64,000 bases of DNA from CAZNPL01 sp964574815. GTDB taxonomy: Bacteria > Planctomycetota > Phycisphaerae > UBA1845. The position numbers and the translations under genes were made by a program. The stretch lies in NCBI GenBank assembly GCA_964574815.1, contig CAZNPL010000018.1, positions 57,055-121,054 on the forward strand, written 5' to 3'. Shown here one piece after another: positions 34,735 through 43,000 of this stretch (the stretch's first letter is position 1; every line of letters begins with the position of its first letter). The notes under the pieces are model-generated. The model was given only the letters and a program-made list of their open reading frames with translations. It was not told the DNA's origin and did no database searches.

Positions 34735-35514
34735 ATGAAATACCGAAGATTCCTGACGCTCATCCTGATCGTCGCTTTCGCCGGGCTGGTGTTGGCGACT
34801 TCCAACATCGATCCGGCGAGCAAGCACTCGTGGGGTGAGAACATCGGCTGGATGAACTGGCGCGACGCCGATGGCGGGGCGGCCGGCGTACACGTCGGTC
34901 CGGACTTCCTGTCGGGCGCGATCTGGTGCGAGAACGTCGGATGGATCCGCGTTGGTGGCGGGAGCGGGCCTTACGCGAACACCGACGACAGCAATTACGG
35001 CGTCAACATCGATGTCAACAGCGACCTGAGCGGCTACGCCTGGGGTGAGAACATCGGTTGGGTAAACTTCGGGTGGGCGGATGCTGCCGACCCGAACCGC
35101 CCACGGATCGACGCGGTTGAACATCGCTTTCGCGGCTATGCCTGGGCAGAGAACGTAGGCTGGGTCAATCTTAACGATGCGACTCATTACGTTGCCTACG
35201 AGGGATGCGTCGAGGACGGCGATTGTGAGGACGGCGACCTCTGCACGTGGGATCGGTGCACAGGCGGGCTGTGTGAGTTCGTGCCCAACACGTACGGCGA
35301 CGTCGACCACAACGGCGTTCTCAGTCTGTTCGATATTTTCTGCATTCTGGACGGTATCGGCGGGGACTTTTCCACGTGCTCACTGGAGGACGACGACATT
35401 GCGGGCAGCGGGCCTCAGACATGCGGCCCGAACGGCGTTTTGAACCTGTTCGACGTGTTCGCTGTGCTGGACGCGATTGCCGGGATCGATCCGTGCTGCG
35501 GCGGTGTGCCGTAG
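34735..35514 (+). CDS. Secreted WGENIGW-repeat protein with dockerin-like C-terminal tail
   Basis: The 259-aa protein has a signal peptide (RFLTLILIVAFAGLVLAT). Four repeats follow: HSWGENIGWMNW, AIWCENVGWIRV, YAWGENIGWVNF and YAWAENVGWVNL. They are spaced about 35-45 residues apart, a motif seen in many secreted bacterial proteins without a known role. From about residue 160 the tail DCEDGDLCTWDRCTGGLC, TYGDVDHNGVLSLFDIFCIL, then CGPNGVLNLFDVFAVLDAI, ending in CC, nearly matches the tail of the giant protein. The tail may be a calcium-binding or surface-attachment module used by several exported proteins. A family C hairpin follows the stop. Confidence 0.83.
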   Translation: MKYRRFLTLILIVAFAGLVLATSNIDPASKHSWGENIGWMNWRDADGGAAGVHVGPDFLSGAIWCENVGWIRVGGGSGPYANTDDSNYGVNIDVNSDLSGYAWGENIGWVNFGWADAADPNRPRIDAVEHRFRGYAWAENVGWVNLNDATHYVAYEGCVEDGDCEDGDLCTWDRCTGGLCEFVPNTYGDVDHNGVLSLFDIFCILDGIGGDFSTCSLEDDDIAGSGPQTCGPNGVLNLFDVFAVLDAIAGIDPCCGGVP

Positions 35515-35552
35515 TGGGCTTCGACCAGGATCTATCTTAATACGCGGTTTTA

Positions 35553-35620
35553 GGCAGCAAAGCACTGGCGGTCGCGCCGCCAGTGGCACCCGTTGATGGT
35601 TCCAGGATAGGTTCTACGGA
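35553..35620. repeat. Palindromic repeat family C, copy 1, between convergent genes
   Basis: The core CACTGGCGG-TCGCG-CCGCCAGTG is a perfect 9-bp hairpin, preceded by GGCAGCAAAG and followed about 25 bases later by GATAGGTTCTAC. The same arrangement recurs at 45602-45667. It lies between the stops of the WGENIGW gene (35514) and mtnA (35633), so it probably acts as a two-way terminator. Confidence 0.85.
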
Positions 35621-35632
35621 ACCTTGGCGCCG

Positions 35633-36679
35633 TTACGACAGCATTTCGGCGATGCCTTCGGGCGTGACGGGTGAGATAATGCCGCGCTCGGTGATGATCC
35701 CGTGGATCAGGCTGGCGGGCGTCACATCGAAGGCGGGGCAGTAGCAGCGCATGTCTGCCGGGGCGGTGGGTGTGCCGAAGCCGTTGCGGATCTCGTCGGG
35801 CGAGCGCTCCTCAATGGGGATGTCGGCGCCGGTGGCGATTGACAGATCGAACGTCGAGCTCGGGGCCGCGATGTAGAAGGGGATGCCGTGGGCGTGGGCG
35901 AGCACGGCCACCGAGTAGGTGCCGATCTTGTTGGCGCTGTCGCCGTTGGCGGCGATGCGGTCCGCACCCGTTATGACGAGGTCGATCCTGCGTTCCTTCA
36001 TGACCTGGGCGGCCATACTATCGCAGATGAGAACGGCCTCGATCCCGGCGCGGGTGAGCTCCCAAGCGGTCAGGCGCGAGCCTTGCAGCAGGGGGCGGGT
36101 CTCATCGACGTAGGCGGTGAACTTGCGTTGCTTCTCGTGGGCGGCGTACATCACGGCCAGAGCTGTGCCGTACTCGGCCGTCGCGAGCGCGCCGGCGTTG
36201 CAGTGGGTGAGCACGCCGCCGCCGTCGGGGATCAGCATCTGGCCGGCGGCGCCGATCGCCCGGCACATGGCGGCGTCTTCGTCACGGATGTTTTTGGCTT
36301 CGTTCAGAAGTCTCTGTTTGATCGAGGGTACATCTTCCTGTTGGGTGGCTGAGGCGCACTTGGTCATGCGCTCCAGGGCCCAGAAGAGGTTGACCGCGGT
36401 CGGGCGGGCGGTTCGGAGGAATTCGCACGTCTTTTGCAGTCGAGTCTGAAAACCTTGGCGATCGCCCTCGTAGTCGCGAACGCCGAGCACGACGCCCATG
36501 GCCGCGGCGATACCGATGGCCGGCGCTCCCCGGACGGCCAGCCGACGAATCGCGTCGTAAAGGGTTTCGACGTCGCGGCATTGAATCACGCGGTGTTCGT
36601 TAGGCAGAAGCGTCTGATCGATCAGCTCGATATGCCCGTCAAGTCCGCCGACCCACTCGATGGTGCGAAAACCGTCCAC
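35633..36679 (-). CDS. mtnA: S-methyl-5-thioribose-1-phosphate isomerase
   Basis: MtnA converts 5-methylthioribose-1-phosphate to the ribulose isomer in the methionine salvage pathway, in the cytoplasm. The 348-aa protein has the family motifs RGAPAIGIAAAMG, LTHCNAGALATAEYGTALAV (catalytic Cys), YVDETRPLLQGSRLTAWEL, TGADRIAANGDSANKIGTYS (catalytic Asp) and the C-terminal CYCPAFDVTPASLI. It is complete, with no missing active-site residue. It follows the small unknown gene by 15 bases on the minus strand and may be the last gene of the run that begins with the lipid fusion. No other methionine salvage gene is in the window. Confidence 0.95.
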   Translation of the reverse strand: MDGFRTIEWVGGLDGHIELIDQTLLPNEHRVIQCRDVETLYDAIRRLAVRGAPAIGIAAAMGVVLGVRDYEGDRQGFQTRLQKTCEFLRTARPTAVNLFWALERMTKCASATQQEDVPSIKQRLLNEAKNIRDEDAAMCRAIGAAGQMLIPDGGGVLTHCNAGALATAEYGTALAVMYAAHEKQRKFTAYVDETRPLLQGSRLTAWELTRAGIEAVLICDSMAAQVMKERRIDLVITGADRIAANGDSANKIGTYSVAVLAHAHGIPFYIAAPSSTFDLSIATGADIPIEERSPDEIRNGFGTPTAPADMRCYCPAFDVTPASLIHGIITERGIISPVTPEGIAEMLS

Positions 36680-36694
36680 GTCAGCAGCTCCGAA

Positions 36695-36958
36695 TCATGT
36701 GTTCCAGACTGGTCGCGTGAGCGCTTCGAATTGCAGCTTGCCGTACAGCCGTTGCCACCTGATGCAGAGGACGCGCAGCTGCCGGAGGGTCTCGCGCGGC
36801 AGTTGCTCGCCGAGACGACCTGAGATAGAGGAATCGAGCAGTTCCTTCCAGCCTGATGGAGTGGACAGGTCGAATTTCTCGCGTTTTGGGAGGCGCTCGA
36901 GGATGTTGCGGACCTCGTTCGCGACGGAATCCATCTCTGTGATGGTGGCGTTGGGCAT
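36695..36958 (-). CDS. Small protein of unknown function upstream of mtnA
   Basis: I do not recognise this protein of about 87 aa. With the start at 36958 (MPNATITEMDSVANEVRNIL) it is soluble, with no signal peptide. It has a charged helical first half (ERLPKREKFD) and a basic C-terminal helix (LRQLRVLCIRWQRLYGKLQF). An alternative ATG at 36979 adds seven residues. Its position 15 bases before mtnA on the same strand suggests co-transcription. Codon use is like its neighbours. Confidence 0.6.
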   Translation of the reverse strand: MPNATITEMDSVANEVRNILERLPKREKFDLSTPSGWKELLDSSISGRLGEQLPRETLRQLRVLCIRWQRLYGKLQFEALTRPVWNT

Positions 36959-37060
36959 TTCGGACTCCCGAGACTGCAAGCCGGCGGCGCCGAAGCAACC
37001 GGCCCGATCGCTCCTTCAGAATCTTAGGCCAACGGGGCGATCCGACCAGGGCGTTGGAGA

Positions 37061-38005
37061 CTAATCGAAGTCTGTGCGTGGAGGAACCATGACGCGGATG
37101 GCCCCGGGGACGACGGTCAGCGTCGCCGGCAGACGTCCGAGTGGCTCCCCGTCGGCCCAGACCTCGACATCGGCGTCGTCCTCGGCCGGCGCGACCGACA
37201 ACGACCGCGTTCGTAGCAGCCGCACCTCCGGCAGCGTGGCATGGTTGCCGTTGAGGACGCGGGGCAGCAGCTGTAGCACGCGGAGCCGCGATATCCGCGC
37301 CACGAGACAGACATCCAGTAGTCCGTCGAATGCGTTGGCTTCGGGGGCGATTTTCAGTGCGCCGCCATAGCAGGGCGTGTTGGCCGTCGCGGCGAAGAAC
37401 ACTGGGCCGACGTGCTCCCCGAAATCGCCCTGCAAGCGCAATTGCGGGGTTCGGTAGCGTGGCAGCACGCGCAGCGTTCCGTAGACGTAGGCGCAAGTGC
37501 CTCGAAGGGGCATCCGCATGTCGTTGACGAAGCGGGACACGGCTGCGTCGAAGCCGACGGCCGCCACCGTGCAGAAATATCGTTCTCCGGCGCGGCCGAG
37601 ATCGACGGGCGTCGTCTTGCCGGCGATGAGCGTCTGGGCGATCAACTGCGGGCGGCGGCTGATTCCGAGAGCTCTGGCGAAATCGTTGCATCGCCCGGCA
37701 GGAATCACGCCGAGAGATAGGTGTTCCGCGGAGGCCTTGGCCAAGCCGTTCGCCACCTCCTGCACCGTTCCGTCGCCGCCACAGGCGACGATGCACAATG
37801 GTTCCCGGGACGCATCGTTGTCTGCGGCGTCGCGGGCGATGCGCTCCGCCTCGCCGGGTGCGGATGTCGCCCGCGTCCGGCATTCGCCGCCGGCTTCGCG
37901 GATGAGTTGCTGCACGTCGTCGGCCAGCCGTGCCGCGCGCCGTCGGCCGGCGTTGTGATTGAGGATCATAAGAAAGCGACGTGGAGCGGTCATTGGATGT
38001 TTCAT
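37061..38005 (-). CDS. Diacylglycerol/lipid kinase family protein (YegS/DgkB-like)
   Basis: The 314-aa soluble kinase of the DAGK catalytic-domain family phosphorylates lipid hydroxyls with ATP. Motifs: LMILNHNAGRRRA at the N-terminus, the nucleotide motif VACGGDGTVQEVANGL, GVIPAGRCNDFARALG (usually G-T-x-N-D-F/L-A), CTVAAVGFDAAVSRFVN, and the C-terminal half with DGLLDVCLVARIS and VEVWADGEPLG. It is 39 bases downstream of the Zn-alcohol dehydrogenase and on the same strand as the acyl reductase/ligase fusion. In this setting it may phosphorylate an alkyl- or diacylglycerol intermediate, or return a dephosphorylated product to phospholipid synthesis. The exact lipid substrate cannot be read from sequence. 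Confidence 0.88.
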   Translation of the reverse strand: MKHPMTAPRRFLMILNHNAGRRRAARLADDVQQLIREAGGECRTRATSAPGEAERIARDAADNDASREPLCIVACGGDGTVQEVANGLAKASAEHLSLGVIPAGRCNDFARALGISRRPQLIAQTLIAGKTTPVDLGRAGERYFCTVAAVGFDAAVSRFVNDMRMPLRGTCAYVYGTLRVLPRYRTPQLRLQGDFGEHVGPVFFAATANTPCYGGALKIAPEANAFDGLLDVCLVARISRLRVLQLLPRVLNGNHATLPEVRLLRTRSLSVAPAEDDADVEVWADGEPLGRLPATLTVVPGAIRVMVPPRTDFD

Positions 38006-38044
38006 GCAGTCTCGCCGCAGTCCATTACGACGGAGCGGCGCGCA

Positions 38045-39331
38045 TCACTCAATCTGAAACACTGTTTTGACGGCGCCACTTCGCCCGGTGAACAGGGCGG
38101 TGCGCAGCGCTTCGCGAAAGTCGCTTAATGCAAATGGTTCTCCGACCAGGCGTTCCAGGCGGTCACCGCGGTTCTTCAGCAATTCCAACGCCATTTCGCA
38201 GGTGTGGCGTGGACGCCCGCCGGCCACGGGCGTGCCGTCCGCGTGTTCCATGCCGTAGGCATACGCCGCGTGCACGGACAGCTCCTTGTACCAGATGGCC
38301 GTCCAATCGACGTTGTACGGTATGCCGGGCATTCCGACGAGGACCATGTTTCCTCCGGCGGCTGTGAAACGGATGGCGTCGTCGATGCTCTGCGATGAAC
38401 CGATGCAATCAAAGGTGGCATCAGCCCCGCCGAGGACGGTCGGTTTTCCGAGTTCGGGGAAGTAGAGGTCGGCCTCGAGCGACCTGGCCCATGCAGCGTA
38501 GCGTTCCTTTGTGCTGGCGCCTTTCGGCAGTTGGATGATTTCGTCGGCGCCGAGGTTGAGGGCATGCTGCCGCTGGTGGGGATACCTGGCCGTTCCCACG
38601 ATTCGGCCGCGAAAACCGCTGCCTCGCAGGGCGGCGATGGTCAGTAGTCCGATGGAGCCGCAACCCACAATCAGCACTGATTGATCGTCTGTAAGCGGGG
38701 CGCGTCGCGCCCCGTGGAGAGCGCAGGCCAGCGGCTCGGCAAGGACGGCGGCGCGGTCGCTAACACCGTCCGGCACCTGGTAGAGTTGCGTGCGATGTGC
38801 GACGAAGTTCTCCGACCAGCCCCCACCCGTGTCGCGGCAATAGCCCGTCTGAATGCCGGCGGAGATGTCGCCCCGAGTCACGTTTTCGCAGAGCGCTGAT
38901 TGGCCTCGGGCGCAGGGGGTGCACGGCGGATCGATTCCGCGAACTCTGCAACCCAGCGCCGGTTCGAGAATCACCCGGTCTCCGACGGAGAGACTGGACA
39001 ACGACTCGGCGCTTTCGCACGCACGCACGTCGTCGCCGATTTCGACGATTGTTCCCACCAGTTCATGTCCGAGCACAAACGGCGTCGAGGTCAGCGGAGA
39101 GAAGTACGGGCTGCCTTTGGCACACACCACGCTCAGATCCGAGCCGCAGACACCCGACATTGTGGGTTTGACCCTGACCCATTCTCTCGTCGGCAGGGGC
39201 TTTTCAGCAATGTCCTGCAACGACGCGGGGCAGAACCCCGGGCGGGGGGCCAGCCGGGCGGCGCGCTTCGCCCCCAATAGTTTCATCACCGCGTAACGCG
39301 GAATGCTCTTGGTGTAAACGATGGCCTTCAT
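38045..39331 (-). CDS. Zinc-dependent medium-chain alcohol dehydrogenase
   Basis: The protein has 428 aa from the ATG at 39331, whose ATGA overlaps the stop of the HAD gene. Catalytic zinc ligands are in SGVCGSD and GHELVG. The structural zinc cluster is PPCTPCARGQSALC, and the NAD(P)-binding turn is VLIVGCGSIGLLTIAAL. The chain is longer than classical alcohol dehydrogenase because of an insert around residues 240-290 (ASTKERYAAWARSLEADLYF). Translational coupling to the HAD gene and the fusion puts it in a lipid pathway, where it could interconvert a long-chain aldehyde and alcohol or reduce a keto-lipid. This is context inference; the sequence alone says only NAD(P)-dependent alcohol oxidoreductase. 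Confidence 0.9.
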   Translation of the reverse strand: MKAIVYTKSIPRYAVMKLLGAKRAARLAPRPGFCPASLQDIAEKPLPTREWVRVKPTMSGVCGSDLSVVCAKGSPYFSPLTSTPFVLGHELVGTIVEIGDDVRACESAESLSSLSVGDRVILEPALGCRVRGIDPPCTPCARGQSALCENVTRGDISAGIQTGYCRDTGGGWSENFVAHRTQLYQVPDGVSDRAAVLAEPLACALHGARRAPLTDDQSVLIVGCGSIGLLTIAALRGSGFRGRIVGTARYPHQRQHALNLGADEIIQLPKGASTKERYAAWARSLEADLYFPELGKPTVLGGADATFDCIGSSQSIDDAIRFTAAGGNMVLVGMPGIPYNVDWTAIWYKELSVHAAYAYGMEHADGTPVAGGRPRHTCEMALELLKNRGDRLERLVGEPFALSDFREALRTALFTGRSGAVKTVFQIE

Positions 39332-40080
39332 TGCTGCTGTACTTTCCCGCGCCACGTTTCGCACCGCCAACCTCTCTGGCGGGCTATCTCCGATAGTCTC
39401 GTGTCCGCGTTCACGGCCACCGGCGTGCCGACCAGTTCGAGCATGGGCAGGTCGGCGACGCTGTCGCCGTATGCGTAGCATTTTGCCAGATCGATCCCCT
39501 CGGACACGGCGTAGCGGCGCACCTGAGCGGCTTTCTCCTGCTCGCCAATGGGCGGGCCGTCAAGCGCTCCGGTGAATCGACCGTTCGACGCCGTCAACGT
39601 TCTGGCGATCAGCTCAACGCCGCCGCGGTCGTGAGACTGTGATTCGAGGTGGCGTGCCAGCGGCTCGATCAGAAAGTCGATCGAGCCGGTCACCAGGACG
39701 ACGCGTCGGCCGGCGGCCCGATGCTCGCGCACGCACCGGGCCGCGTCGACGAACATGTTGGGCTTCAGTACGCGTTCGAAGCACGCGGCCGCCGCCCGGC
39801 GAACCTCTTCCACGTCCAACCCGGCGTAGTTGCGATAGAAAGCAATGTTCATCCGCGTGCGGCTGACACGATCGAGGTAAAGGTAGCGGATGCATCGCGC
39901 GTAGAAACCTGTAAGCCAAAGCAGGTGAAGCAGTCGCCGGGCGACCCCGCTGCAGCGCTCGCTCAGGAGTCGCCGCACACCCAGGAACTGGTGGACGATA
40001 TGTGTCGATACGATTGTGCCGTCGACATCGAAGAACGCCGCCGAACGCCCATCCCGCTCCGGGGCAGGAGTATCAGACAT
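39328..40080 (-). CDS. HAD-IB family phosphatase (SerB-like)
   Basis: With the start at 40080 (MSDTPAPERD) the protein has about 250 aa. HAD motif I is FFDVDGTIVST, motif II is VVLVTGSIDFLIEPLARHL, and motifs III/IV are GEQEKAAQVRRYA and CYAYGDSVADLPMLELVG. This subclass (HAD-IB, PSPase-like) dephosphorylates phosphoserine or phospholipid-type substrates and is often found next to or fused with PlsC acyltransferases. Here its ATG overlaps the stop of the fusion gene by eight bases (ATGTCTGA), so the two are translationally coupled. By context it probably removes phosphate from a lysophosphatidate, phosphatidate or alkyl analogue. Confidence 0.88.
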   Translation of the reverse strand: MSDTPAPERDGRSAAFFDVDGTIVSTHIVHQFLGVRRLLSERCSGVARRLLHLLWLTGFYARCIRYLYLDRVSRTRMNIAFYRNYAGLDVEEVRRAAAACFERVLKPNMFVDAARCVREHRAAGRRVVLVTGSIDFLIEPLARHLESQSHDRGGVELIARTLTASNGRFTGALDGPPIGEQEKAAQVRRYAVSEGIDLAKCYAYGDSVADLPMLELVGTPVAVNADTRLSEIARQRGWRCETWRGKVQQQ

Positions 40081-43000
40081 GATCACGATGCTCTCGCCGA
40101 CCGAGCGCCTCAACGCGAGACCGAAGCTCACGGGCCATCGCTCGATACGTCGCGTAGCGCGCGTCCAAGTCGTCCAAAGCCGCGGCCTGGACCGGCGGCA
40201 TCGGCGCCGCGAAACTGACCGTGACCGTGCCGGGCCGCACCAAGCGGTTTCCCTTGGGCAACAACTCGTACGTCCTGTCGATCCGCACCGGAACGATGGG
40301 GACCGACGTCTCGGCGGCCAGAACCACCGCGCCGGTCTTGAACGGTTGCATCCGGCCCGTCACCGAGCGAGTTCCCTCGGGGAAGATGAGCAGCGGTTGC
40401 CCGCTTCGAAGAACTTGCGCGCAGCGCCGCAAGCCGTCCACGCCATCCGAGCTGCGATCGAATGGTATCGTATCGAGCAGTCCGCCGAACACCGCCGCTT
40501 TCAAACGAGTGTTGAAGAAGTAATCTTCCGCCCCGGCCACGTACACGCGCCGCCCCGTCCCCCGCAGGGCCGGCCCGATCGCGGTCAAAACGGCCGCCGA
40601 GTCGAGGTGCGAGCAGTGATTGGCGGCCAGCAGGAACGCACCCTCTTCAGGCACGTGCTCCAGTCCGCAGCGCTCCACCCGCACCCAACTGTGGAAAAAG
40701 GCCCCGACCCCACCCCGGACCGCCCAACGCAGTGGTCGCAGCATCAGCGGGGTGCGGCCGTTGACCGAGTACTCGCCCTCGCCCCCCTCATGCACATCCG
40801 ATGCGGCCAGCAGCCGGCGACGCGCAGCCGGCGCCCGCGCATCGCCGTTGACCGGGCAGCGGTTCGCGATGAGCGCGCTCAGATCACCAACCCGCCCGAT
40901 CCGCGCGGCCACTTGCTCGGGCAGCCTGAAACCGTATCGAGCCTCGATCTCGCTCAGGAGCTCCACCTTCATCAGACTGTCGACACCCAGATCGAGCAGC
41001 AGGTTCGCCTCCGGGCCGACCCGACTTAGCGGCTGATTCGTCAACCGCGCAAGCGTCTCGTACAGCCACGCATCGTTCGAGCTTTCGCCGCTGTCCGAAT
41101 CGCGCGACCCGGCCCAACTCGTCGGAGCGGACGGTTGTCTGGCGATGGTCTCCGGCAGCTCACGTGTTCGCAAGGATGCGGCCAGTTCGTGTCGCTTGAC
41201 CTTGAGCGTAGACGTTCTGGGCAGTTCCGCGGTCCAGAAGTGGATGTTCTGAATACGCTGATAACTGGGAAGGCGTTCGCTGATGCGCGCCACCATCCGC
41301 CTGACCGTATCCTCGACGGCGCTGCGATCGACGTCGGGCACGGACTCGAGGTCGAGCACGATGACCGCGTCGACGCTGTCGCCGATACCGTCGCGGCTGG
41401 GCATGCGGAGCACGCTCATCTCCTTGACGTGCGGCAGATCGGCGTACAGCGCCTCCACTTCGTCGGGATAAACGTTCTTTCCGGCCGCGGTGATGATCAC
41501 GTCCTTCACGCGGGACGTGACGTAGAGAAAGCCGTCCGCGTCGCGCCGGCACAGATCGCCGGTTCGGAACCAGCCGTCCTGCATCACCTCGCGAGTCGCT
41601 TGCTCGTTGCGGTAATAGCCGGCCATCACGTTCGGGCCGCGGACCCACAACTCGCCGACGCCCGTTGCATCCTGGTCGTGAATTTCCAGCTCGACCTCGG
41701 GCAGCGGTAGTCCCACCGAACCCGCCCGGCTGCCGCCTGCGGGATTCACGGCCACCACCGGGGCCGTTTCCGTCAATCCGTACCCCTCGCACACCGGAAG
41801 ACCCAGCCGGTGGTAAAAGTGGAACAAGTCCTCGGGCAGGGCCGATCCGCCGCAGACGAACATCCTCAGTCGCCCGCCGAACTTCCGGTGAATGCGCCCG
41901 AAGAGCACACGCCCGGCCTCGTCGCCGACGAGATCGCTGAGCCAACCAAGCACGGAAAAGAGCATCCGCGTGCCCCGCCCCGCGTTCTCGACCTCCCGCA
42001 TGATGCCGTCGTGGAACTGCTTGAGAAGGCGGGGGACCACCATCATGACGCTGGTGCCCGTGGCCTGCATGAGCGAGACGATCTCCGGACCCGCAAGCCG
42101 CTCGACGTACGTCACCGTCGAGGCATTGGCAATCGGAACGAGAAACCCGCCTGTAAACTCGAACACATGATACAGCGGCAGGACCGACAGAAACTGATCG
42201 TCCGCGTGAACCGAATGAACGTGGACCAGCGATCGCGCGTTCGACAGGAAGTTGCGATGCCGCAGCATGACGCCTCGAGGGGCCACGGTCGTACCGGAGG
42301 TGAACACAATCGACGCCAGATCATCACCGTGGACCGTCGCCGGCTCCGGTCCGGGGTCACGGGCCGTCCGGGGCGGCGGCACGAACGTCGCGTTGATCTC
42401 CACGACCGGAATCGGCGCCTCGGGTTCGTCGGCGATTTTTTCGCGGAGCGGTCGAACGGCGCTATCATCGGCACAGATGAGCTTGACGTCGGCGAATCGC
42501 GACATACCGACGACTTCGTGCGGCGGAAGCTGCGGATCGAACGGCACGACGGTCAGCCCCTGCCGCATCGCGGCCAAATAGGTGAGGCCCCATTCCGGGC
42601 AATTCCTCGAGCAGATCGCGACGTGGTCGCCCTTGTGCAGCCCGTGCTCGGCAAACCGGCGGGCGACCGCGGCGGTGGTGGCCAGGGCGTCCGCATAGGT
42701 GTAGCGCACCCAGCGTCCGTCGCGGCGAACCTGCAGGGCGATCCGCTTGGGGTACGCGTTGGCCGCGTTCTCGAACACGTCGAAGATCGATTCGCCCCTC
42801 AGGGCAGCCAGAACCTGCATGGGCGGCGGCGCGTCGGGGGCCTCATCTTCGACCGCGTAACCAGCCGCCAACATCGGGGCTTCCAGCTCGGCACCGGATC
42901 CAAGGACGAAATGCCGCACGCCCGGGACGTGTCGGTGGACGATGTACTCCCTCCAGTCGATCCGGGACACGTCGAACGGGAACAACGCCCGATCCTCCGG

